DNA from: Solirubrobacteraceae bacterium
GTDB lineage: Bacteria; Actinomycetota; Thermoleophilia; Solirubrobacterales; Solirubrobacteraceae
Direction of reading: 5' to 3'
Length of the DNA: 5,462 nucleotides
Assembly (NCBI GenBank): GCA_025935735.1
Contig: JAICUS010000421.1
Coordinates: 1-5,462, forward strand
Positions 1-4,916 of the stretch are shown piece after piece. The notes under the pieces are model-generated. The model saw nothing but the letters and a program-made list of their open reading frames with translations. It made no database searches and was not told where the DNA came from. A program made the position numbers and the translations under genes. Positions within the stretch are counted from its first letter, which is position 1; each line of letters begins with the position of its first letter.

Positions 1-981
1 CACGCGCACCTCGGTGTTCGGGATCGCCTTGCCGCCGGCGCCGGGCTTGCGCAGCAGGTCCCGCGGCTGCAGGTAGACGCCGCCGGGGCCGGCCTCGGTG
101 AGCCCGCACAGGTTGTAGAGCTCAACGCCCGGCAGCGCGGCCACCAGGCGCTCGATCACCGCCGGCGCCATCGGGGCGGCGCCGAACATGCCGATCCGCC
201 ACGCGCTCAGGTCGCGCTCGGCCAGCGCCGGCTCGCGCAGCAGCAGCTGGTACATCGTCGGCACGCCGAAGAAGGTGGCGATCCGCTCGCGCTCGAGCAG
301 CTCGAGCGTCTGCGCCGGCTCGAAGACGCCCGGGACGACGTGCGTGCAGCCCAGCGTCGTGCCCGTGGTGAGGAACAGGTTGAGCTCGGCCGAGTGGTAG
401 AAGGGCGCGACGTGGAGCATCCGGTCGCCCTCGCGCAGGCCGACCGCGGGGCTCAGTCCGGCGCCGACCCAGATCACCCGGTGGTGGTCGAGCAGCACGC
501 CCTTCGGCCGCCCGGTCGTGCCCGACGTGTAGAGGATCTCCGCGTCGTCGGACTCGTCGACCTCGGCGGCGACGCCGTCGCCCTCGGCGGCCAGCAGCTC
601 GGTCGTCTCCACCCGCGCGGCCTCGCCCGGCGCGACGGCGTCGGCGGTCTCGCGCAGCGCGGGCGAGAACGCGAACACGCGCGCGCCGCAATCGCCCAGG
701 ATGAACTCGACCTCCGGCGGCGCCGAGCGCGGGTTGATCGGCACGAAGATCGCGCCGAGGCGCAGCGCGGCGTACAGGGTCACGATGAAGCCGGGATCGT
801 TGCCGGCCAGCAGCGCCAGCCGGTCGCCCTTGCGCAGCCCGCGCCCGGCCAGCTCGCGCGCGGCCGCGCCCACCCGCGCGTCGAGCTCCGCGTAGGACCA
901 GCGCTCGTGCGGCGTGACCACCGCCTCGCGCTCGGGGTGGCGCCGCGCGCTGCGGGCGAGGGCCTCCCCCAGCGTCGGCAT
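1..981 (-). CDS. AMP-forming acyl-CoA ligase (FadD-like), N-terminal 327 residues, cut by the window edge
   Basis: This is a member of the ANL superfamily. Such enzymes adenylate a carboxylic acid with ATP and transfer the acyl group to CoA in the cytoplasm. The translation shows the P-loop motif YTSGTTGRPKG at residues 151-161, FYHSAELNLF at about 194-203 (the usual PLYH region), FFGVPTMYQLL at about 237-247, and an A5-type motif CGLTEAGPGG at about 292-301, where the family usually has YGxTE. The large N-terminal domain is nearly complete. The hinge and the C-terminal lid with the catalytic lysine lie beyond position 1; the family is normally about 500-550 residues. The ATG at 981 gives a typical start (MPTLGEALARSARRHPE). 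It lies one base after the stop of the propeller gene (TGA-g-ATG), so translation may be coupled by re-initiation. The substrate cannot be told from this part. Family assignment is firm; fatty-acyl specificity is an inference. Confidence 0.93.
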   Translation of the reverse strand, partial: MPTLGEALARSARRHPEREAVVTPHERWSYAELDARVGAAARELAGRGLRKGDRLALLAGNDPGFIVTLYAALRLGAIFVPINPRSAPPEVEFILGDCGARVFAFSPALRETADAVAPGEAARVETTELLAAEGDGVAAEVDESDDAEILYTSGTTGRPKGVLLDHHRVIWVGAGLSPAVGLREGDRMLHVAPFYHSAELNLFLTTGTTLGCTHVVPGVFEPAQTLELLERERIATFFGVPTMYQLLLREPALAERDLSAWRIGMFGAAPMAPAVIERLVAALPGVELYNLCGLTEAGPGGVYLQPRDLLRKPGAGGKAIPNTEVRV

Positions 982-982
982 C

Positions 983-2098
983 TCAGCGGTGCTTCTTCTT
1001 CTTCTTGAGCATCTGCGAGGCGTCGACGCGGACGCCCTTGATCTTGTTGTCCCCGTTGTCGTCCCAGACGACGAGGCCGCGGCCGTTCGGGCCCAGGCCG
1101 ACGCGGACGTTCGCCGGCAGGCTGACCCCGGTGGCCAGCACCTTCGCGCGGGTCCAGTGCGCGCCGGTCTTGGACGCGGAGGCCATGATCCGGTCGCGCA
1201 CGTCGTCGTACCACGCGACCACCATCCGGCCCTTGGTCGACTGGTCGAGCCCGAGCCCGTTGATCGGCGACACGCCGGGGATGCGGTGCCGGGGGCCGAA
1301 GCGGTGCGTCGCGGCGTTGAAGCGGCGGGCGTAGATCTTGTAGTCGGCGCTCGAGGTGATCACCGCGTAGACCAGCCACAGGCCGCGCGGGCCGCTCGCC
1401 AGGTCGAAGCCGTACGGCCGCGCGATCTTGTACGGACCGAGCCACGTCGCCGGGTCGTGGATGTCGCCCAGCCCGCTCCACGACGAGACGGCCATGCCGG
1501 TCTCGCCCTGCGACACCAGCACCGGGATGCCGCCGGCGAACCCCGTGACCGACTCGACGCCGTAGCCGTGGTTGAGGTCGGCGGTCGCCGTGTCGGCCGC
1601 CGAGCCCAGCAGCGAGCGCTCGTAGAACTCGATGTAGTCGACGTCGCGAAAGCTGAGCGCGAGCTGGCCGTTCGGGCCGATCGAGCCGCCGAACCAGCGG
1701 CCCGTGCCGACCGGGGCCGGCGCAGTCCAGGTGACCCCGTTGTCGGCCGAGCGGATGACGTCGATGGTGTCGCGCGAGCTGACGATCGCCAGCTGGCCGG
1801 GCGGCACGCTGGTGGCGATCAGCGGCGGCTGCGCCGCCGGGTTCTGCCCGTCGATCAGCAGCGGCTGCGGCGTGCAGCCATTCGCGTGCGCGGGCCAGGC
1901 GCAGTACATCAGCGGCTCGCCCTGCTCGGAGGGGTAGTTGGTGGCGTTGAACGCGATGTGCGCCGTGCCGGCGGCGTCGACGGCGATGCCGACGGCCTCG
2001 CCGCTGGTCGAGATGAGAACGGGCGGCCTGGCCTGCGCCGCGGCGGCGGGCAGCAGGACCAGGGCCGCGACCAGGGCGGCGAGACGTCGGACTGTCAT
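983..2098 (-). CDS. Secreted Asp-box (sialidase/BNR-like) beta-propeller protein, 371 aa
   Basis: The protein starts with a Sec signal peptide: basic MTVRR, a hydrophobic stretch to about residue 20, and probable cleavage after AQA at 21-23. The mature part has repeated beta-blade patterns, seen as G-[IL]-x-x-D/G-x-x-G-x-[AL]-x-[VI]-[AS]-[FW] near residues 35-50, 136-150, 229-244, 279-296 and 331-345. A clear Asp-box, SADNGVTW, lies at 117-124, and a degenerate copy, SKTGAHW, at 309-315. C66 and C75 could form a disulfide. I do not see the N-terminal FRIP motif or a sure arginine triad of true sialidases, so it is probably a binding or structural propeller rather than a proven hydrolase. The end is strongly basic (five lysines, then HR). 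I chose the ATG at 2098 over the in-frame TTG at 2134 because it begins the signal peptide directly and has a fitting -10 element 7 bases upstream. It lies 22 bp after the RTX gene, in the same direction. Confidence 0.85.
   Translation of the reverse strand: MTVRRLAALVAALVLLPAAAAQARPPVLISTSGEAVGIAVDAAGTAHIAFNATNYPSEQGEPLMYCAWPAHANGCTPQPLLIDGQNPAAQPPLIATSVPPGQLAIVSSRDTIDVIRSADNGVTWTAPAPVGTGRWFGGSIGPNGQLALSFRDVDYIEFYERSLLGSAADTATADLNHGYGVESVTGFAGGIPVLVSQGETGMAVSSWSGLGDIHDPATWLGPYKIARPYGFDLASGPRGLWLVYAVITSSADYKIYARRFNAATHRFGPRHRIPGVSPINGLGLDQSTKGRMVVAWYDDVRDRIMASASKTGAHWTRAKVLATGVSLPANVRVGLGPNGRGLVVWDDNGDNKIKGVRVDASQMLKKKKKHR
992..1006. repeat. (CTT)5 triplet tract, (AAG)5 on the coding strand
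   Basis: Five perfect CTT triplets on the plus strand encode the five lysines near the end of the propeller protein. They lie 11-25 bases before the ligase start codon. The tract is purine-rich on the coding strand in a region otherwise dominated by GC, and is the type of repeat prone to slippage. A gain or loss would change the lysine number without shifting the frame. Confidence 0.9.
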
Positions 2099-2105
2099 GC
2101 GCGGC

Positions 2106-2134
2106 AGTCTAAGCGCGCCCTCACCGGACGACAA
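2106..2134 (-). promoter_or_regulatory. Candidate sigma-70-type promoter for the propeller gene, probably leaderless
   Basis: On the minus strand, TTGTCG (2134-2129) and TAGACT (2111-2106) are separated by 17 bp. They match TTGACA in 4 of 6 positions and the actinobacterial TAnnnT -10 pattern. The -10 ends 7 bases before the ATG at 2098, so transcription would start at or next to the start codon. No Shine-Dalgarno sequence is visible, which agrees with a leaderless mRNA, a common situation in actinobacteria. The -35 hexamer lies inside the last codons of the RTX gene. This is a pattern match only. Confidence 0.45.
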
Positions 2135-3542
2135 AGGTCAACGTGCTGACCCTTCCGCGCTCGCCGTGGGCGCCGAGCGGGGTGACGCTCACGCGGTGGC
2201 GGCCGTGGGAGAGGCGGCCGAGCGCCACCGCGGCGCGGCCGTGGTGGAGCCGGACCGTCCGCGTCCGGCCGTGCCTTACGGCGACGCGGGCCCTCACCGC
2301 GTCGCGAGCGGCGATCCGCAGCGTGTGCCGCTTGACGCGCAGCGAGGTGACGGCGGGCTCGTGCCGGGCGGCGGGCGCGGGGGTGGCGGCCGTCCCGCCG
2401 CTGCCGCTGCCGCGCGCCGGGGCCGGCGCGGACCCGCGGACCACCTGCTCGCAGTCGCCGGCGACGACGTCGGCCGCGTCGGCGTAGACGGTGTCCTGGC
2501 CGTAGCCGCAGCTGATGCTGTCCGGCTCGCCGTCCTGGGCGTAGATCGTGTCGTTGCCGAACGGGAGGTCGCACCACACCGGCCCGCAGCCGCCGCTGCG
2601 CAGGTCGCCGGAGATGCGGTCGCGGCCCGGGCCGCCGGTGATCGTGTCGTCGCCGTAGCCGGCGTCGATGTCGTCGTCGCCGGCGCCGCCGTCGATCGTG
2701 TCGGCGCCGTTGGAGCCGCGCAGGATGTCGTTGCCGCCGAGGCCGTCCACGGTGCTCGGCCGGTCGTCCTGGAAGACCTCGAGGTCCTCGGGCGCGTCGG
2801 TGCCCACGAGCGTGCTCGCGGTGTGGGCGACGATGCGCTCGACGTTGCGGATGTCGTCGGCCTCGCCGGGGCGGCCGTCGTCGGCGCCGCCGGCCAGGGT
2901 GACGGCCACCGGACGCTCGCTCGAGCTGTCGTCGGCCTCCCAGTCGTCCTCCATGCGGTCGGTGCCCGAGCCACCGTCGATGACGTCGGGCGCGGCGTCG
3001 CGGTTGCCGTCGCCGGAGAGCAGGTCGTCGCCCGCGCCGCCGTTCAGGCTGTCGGCGCCGCCGCGGCCCTCCAGCGTGTCGTTGCCGTCGCCGCCCAGCA
3101 GCGTCTCGTCGCCGTCGCCGCCCTGCAGCGTGTCGTTGCCGGCCCCGCCGTCCAGGGTCGCGGCCTGCACGTTGCCCTGGAGCTTGTCGTTGCCGGCGCC
3201 GCCGGCCATGGACACCCGCAGGTCGGCCGGCAGCCCCATCGAGATGTCGCCCCAGTCGTCGCCGTCGCCCAGGTCGACGCGGATGCCGGCCGCCGGGTCG
3301 ACCGAGCACACCTGCGCGTTGCCCAGGGACTCGCACGGGCCGGAGACGGAGGCGCCCGTGCCGCCCTCGTAGACGACGACCTTGCCGGCGTCGGCGTCGT
3401 CCTCCTGAAGGTCCAGGACGTTCTTCTCCCCGGACGCGGCGGTCACGACCAGCGCCCCGTCGGCGGCGTAGGTCACGGTGGTGGCATGCGCGGCCGCGGC
3501 GGTCAGGGCCAGCACGCCGAGCGCGATCACGAACGTTTTCAT
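2121..3542 (-). CDS. Secreted RTX-type (hemolysin-type) calcium-binding repeat protein, 473 aa
   Basis: A Sec signal peptide covers residues 1-20 (MKTF, hydrophobic core, cleavage after AHA). RTX nonapeptides of the GGxGxDxL type follow in two blocks, residues 113-180 (for example GGAGNDTLQ, GGDGNDTLEG) and 267-312 (GGAGDDDID, GYGDDTITG), with a weaker run at 328-350. In the family such repeats fold into a calcium-loaded beta-roll outside the cell. A Ser/Gly/Ala/Pro linker at 371-392 leads to a basic, Arg/His-rich domain at about 398-473 with alternating hydrophobic residues, probably a small Ig-like beta domain. Six cysteines occur as close pairs (70/79, 319/324, 345/364), so three disulfides are possible. 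No protease or lipase motif is seen; the role may be structural or adhesive, but this is unknown. The ATG at 3542 opens the signal peptide; no good Shine-Dalgarno precedes it. It is first in the leftward gene group and faces the molybdoenzyme gene across a 65-bp gap. Confidence 0.92.
   Translation of the reverse strand: MKTFVIALGVLALTAAAAHATTVTYAADGALVVTAASGEKNVLDLQEDDADAGKVVVYEGGTGASVSGPCESLGNAQVCSVDPAAGIRVDLGDGDDWGDISMGLPADLRVSMAGGAGNDKLQGNVQAATLDGGAGNDTLQGGDGDETLLGGDGNDTLEGRGGADSLNGGAGDDLLSGDGNRDAAPDVIDGGSGTDRMEDDWEADDSSSERPVAVTLAGGADDGRPGEADDIRNVERIVAHTASTLVGTDAPEDLEVFQDDRPSTVDGLGGNDILRGSNGADTIDGGAGDDDIDAGYGDDTITGGPGRDRISGDLRSGGCGPVWCDLPFGNDTIYAQDGEPDSISCGYGQDTVYADAADVVAGDCEQVVRGSAPAPARGSGSGGTAATPAPAARHEPAVTSLRVKRHTLRIAARDAVRARVAVRHGRTRTVRLHHGRAAVALGRLSHGRHRVSVTPLGAHGERGRVSTLTFVVR
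2607..2744 (-). repeat. RTX block 2: tandem 27-bp (9-residue) repeats
   Basis: This second set of nonapeptide units (residues 267-312) is separated from block 1 by an acidic, non-repeat segment of about 85 residues. It reads GLGGNDIL, SNGADTID, GGAGDDDID, GYGDDTITG and GPGRDRISG in order. Confidence 0.85.
3003..3206 (-). repeat. RTX block 1: tandem 27-bp (9-residue) repeats
   Basis: Degenerate 27-bp units encode successive nonapeptides of the form GG-x-G-[ND]-D-x-L-x (residues 113-180 of the RTX protein). On the plus strand they appear as a recurring cgtgtcgttgccg core, for example near 3079 and 3129. The aspartates at fixed spacing are the calcium ligands known from this family. Confidence 0.88.
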
Positions 3543-3566
3543 GCCAGGCAGGCTCGCCGGGCGCGT

Positions 3567-3599
3567 TTGTCACCGGATTGTCAGGAGATTGCCGGTACG
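3567..3599. promoter_or_regulatory. Three 11-bp direct repeats in the divergent intergenic gap; candidate response-regulator operator
   Basis: The plus strand reads TTGTCACCGGA (3567-3577), TTGTCAGGAGA (3578-3588) and TTGCCGGTACG (3589-3599). Units 1 and 2 share 8 of 11 bases; unit 3 is weaker (6 of 11 with unit 2). An 11-bp step puts each copy on the same DNA face. This is the arrangement used by OmpR/PhoB-family regulators, and the TGTCA core recalls the Pho box. The array lies between the two divergent genes and abuts the -10 candidate of the molybdoenzyme gene, so it could control one or both. A regulator is not present in the window. The two TTGTCA hexamers might instead be read as -35 elements, but their distances to the -10 (12 and 23 bp) do not fit. 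The rest of the gap (3543-3566, 3600-3607) shows nothing clear; a weak minus-strand promoter (TCGACC, 16 bp, GACAAT) is conceivable. Confidence 0.4.
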
Positions 3600-3601
3600 G
3601 T
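3596..3601 (+). promoter_or_regulatory. Candidate -10 element (TACGGT) for the molybdoenzyme gene
   Basis: TACGGT fits the TAnnnT -10 pattern and ends 6 bases before the ATG at 3608, the spacing expected for a leaderless transcript. A purine-rich AGGAG at 3583-3587 lies 20 bases before the ATG, too far to act as its ribosome binding site. No -35 at normal spacing is visible, so an activator bound at the adjacent direct repeats would be a reasonable, untested explanation. Confidence 0.35.
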
Positions 3602-3607
3602 CGACGC

Positions 3608-4291
3608 ATGGAGCCCGAAGCGCGTCCGATCGGCCGACGCGCGTTCCTCGGCCTGCTGCTCGGGGGGGTCTCCGCGTTCGCCTGGGCGGGTCCCGCGAGC
3701 CGCATCCTCTCCCCCGTCACGTCGTCGTTCTCGCAGCTGGGCGCCAACCTGCTGCCGCTCGGCGGCTGGCGGATCTACACCATCACCGGCGTCATGCCGG
3801 ACATCGACCCGGCGGACTGGCGGCTGCGGATCGACGGGCTGGTGGAGCGCCCGGCGGAGCTCTCGCTGGCCGACCTGCGGGGGCTGCCGCGGGCCGAGCA
3901 GGTGTCGACGTTCCACTGCGTCACCGGCTGGACGGTCGACGACGTCCACTGGGCGGGCGTGCGCTTCCGGGACCTGCTGGCGCACGTGAAGCCGCTGCCG
4001 GCGGCGCACTCGATCCGGTTCGTGTCCGCCGAGGTGCCCTACGTGGACTCGCTGACCGTCGACCAGGCGCTGCTGCCGGACTCGATGCTGGCCTACGAGA
4101 TGCAGGGGCAGCCGCTCAGCCGCCCGCACGGCGCGCCCGCGCGCGTGGTCATCCCGCGCATGTACGGCTACAAGGGCGTCAAGTGGCTGCAGCGGATGGA
4201 GCTCGTGGCCGACCGGGCGCCCGGCGGCTACTGGGAGTCGCTGGGCTATGACCGCAACGCGTGGGTGGGGCACTCCAATGGCCGTCGCTAG
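3608..4291 (+). CDS. Tat-exported molybdopterin-dependent oxidoreductase, sulfite oxidase/MsrP family, 227 aa
   Basis: The N-terminus carries a twin-arginine signal, GRRAFLG at residues 9-15, a hydrophobic stretch and a likely cleavage site AWA at 25-27. Tat export suits a protein that folds around its cofactor in the cytoplasm. The mature part is the Oxidored_molyb (SUOX) fold. FHCVTGW at 102-108 holds C104, the expected thiolate ligand of molybdenum. RPHGAPARVVIPRMYGYKGVKWL spans 172-194 and matches the conserved pterin-contact and substrate-side segment. No heme or dimerisation domain is fused, so the size matches small bacterial stand-alone members. It probably oxidises or reduces a small extracytoplasmic substrate (a sulfoxide or sulfite-like compound are family examples), but the substrate is not readable. 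The next gene, a cytochrome b overlapping by 14 bp, is its probable electron partner. I chose the ATG at 3608 over the TTG at 3578 because it sits just before the Tat motif and just after a -10 candidate. Confidence 0.92.
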   Translation: MEPEARPIGRRAFLGLLLGGVSAFAWAGPASRILSPVTSSFSQLGANLLPLGGWRIYTITGVMPDIDPADWRLRIDGLVERPAELSLADLRGLPRAEQVSTFHCVTGWTVDDVHWAGVRFRDLLAHVKPLPAAHSIRFVSAEVPYVDSLTVDQALLPDSMLAYEMQGQPLSRPHGAPARVVIPRMYGYKGVKWLQRMELVADRAPGGYWESLGYDRNAWVGHSNGRR

Positions 4292-4916
4292 CGTCGCCCG
4301 CTTCGGCCGGACCGAGCGGGCCCTGCACTGGGTCCACGCTTGCGCGTTCTTCGTCCTGCTGGCCAGCGGCCTGTGCCTCTACCTGCCGGCGCTGTCGGAG
4401 GCGGTCGGGCGGCGGGGGCTGTTCAAGACCATCCACCTCTACACCGCGGTGGGCTGGCTGGTCGCGCTGGCGCTGATCGTGCTGGCCGGCGACCGCCGGG
4501 CCCTACGGGCGACGTGGCGCGAGGTCGAGCTCTTCGACGCCGCCGACCGGTCGTGGTTCCGCGACCGCGGAGCGCCGGCGGGCCGCTTCAACGCCGGCCA
4601 GAAGCTCTACGCGGCCGCCACCTCGGCGTTCGCGATCCTGTTCACGATCACCGGCGCGCTGCTGTGGTACGGCGAGCGCGACACGCGGTTCCGCTTCGAC
4701 TCGACCCTGCTCATCCACGACTGGCTGATGTACGTCTCGTTCGTGCTCGTGCTCGGGCACGTCTACATGGTCGTCCGCCATCATCCGGGGCGGGATGCAC
4801 GAGCACACCATCGTCCAGGAGTTCACGCGCCAGGCGGAGTCGTTCAACACGGCCGCGGTGGCGAACGCGCAGGAGACGCTGGCCGGGCTGGTGCGGTTCG
4901 CCGCGCCGGGCCCTGA
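4278..4916 (+). CDS. Cytochrome b subunit, FdnI/b561-type, four membrane helices; C-terminal part of the frame doubtful
   Basis: This is an integral membrane di-heme-type cytochrome b related to the gamma subunits of formate dehydrogenases and hydrogenases, which pass electrons between a redox enzyme and the quinone pool. Four hydrophobic helices lie at about residues 17-37, 53-70, 112-131 and 144-167. Candidate heme ligands are H17 or H20, H53, H147 and H161; the 14-residue spacing of the last two fits this family. The start RFGRTERALHW and the loop GRFNAGQKLY (103-111) are family signatures. The ATG at 4278 follows GGGTGGGG (4263-4270) and overlaps the molybdoenzyme stop by 14 bp, suggesting coupling. 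An alternative ATG at 4248 has GGGAG 10 bases upstream. After about residue 167 the frame becomes rich in Arg, Gly, Ala and His with A/T third positions and lies over the methyltransferase gene, so about 45 residues to the stop at 4916 are probably not native sequence. The usual C-terminal cytoplasmic tail is missing or shifted. Confidence 0.87.
   Translation: MAVASVARFGRTERALHWVHACAFFVLLASGLCLYLPALSEAVGRRGLFKTIHLYTAVGWLVALALIVLAGDRRALRATWREVELFDAADRSWFRDRGAPAGRFNAGQKLYAAATSAFAILFTITGALLWYGERDTRFRFDSTLLIHDWLMYVSFVLVLGHVYMVVRHHPGRDARAHHRPGVHAPGGVVQHGRGGERAGDAGRAGAVRRAGP
4776..4916 (+). other. Frame switch between cytochrome b and methyltransferase (122-bp overlap or indel)
   Basis: Third codon positions are almost all G/C in the cytochrome frame up to codon CGC at 4776-4778. 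From there they are all G/C in the +1 frame, which reads A-I-I-R-G-G and then the methyltransferase Met at 4795. In the cytochrome frame, codons after 4779 often end in A or T (CAT CAT, GAT GCA CGA GCA, CAT CGT CCA GGA GTT). A G-rich run, ggggcggg (4787-4794), lies here; loss of one base would fuse the two frames. A sequence error, a true frameshift or deletion, and a real long overlap are all possible. Confidence 0.6.

Noticed and set aside
340..1008. 222-codon plus-strand open frame opposite the acyl-CoA ligase
   Set aside because: The minus strand carries several ordered ANL motifs in an uninterrupted frame, so the plus-strand frame is a shadow.
983..2098. True exo-sialidase
   Set aside because: An Asp-box is present but no N-terminal FRIP motif or arginine triad could be recognised. 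Asp-boxes occur in many non-sialidase propellers.
914..2149. 411-codon plus-strand open frame opposite the propeller gene
   Set aside because: The product is Arg/Ala/Val-rich without motifs. The opposite strand encodes a clear signal peptide and an Asp-box propeller.
2493..3206. Regular repeats considered as a CRISPR array or non-coding tandem repeat
   Set aside because: The period is 27 bp with no unique spacers, and the repeats translate in frame to calcium-binding nonapeptides.
3567..3583. TTGTCA at 3567 or 3578 as the -35 of the molybdoenzyme promoter
   Set aside because: Distances to the -10 candidate at 3596 are 23 and 12 bp, outside the normal range; the hexamers fit better as parts of an 11-bp repeat array.
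2095..3747. 550-codon minus-strand open frame overlapping the RTX gene
   Set aside because: It is a different frame of the same strand and reads mostly as Arg/Gly-rich repeats without any domain, an out-of-frame reading of the 27-bp repeats.
1938..3989. 683-codon plus-strand open frame across the RTX gene and into the molybdoenzyme gene
   Set aside because: It is an antisense shadow. Its protein is low-complexity Ala/Val/Gly/Arg, while the minus-strand frame has a signal peptide and RTX motifs. Lack of stops is expected at this GC content.
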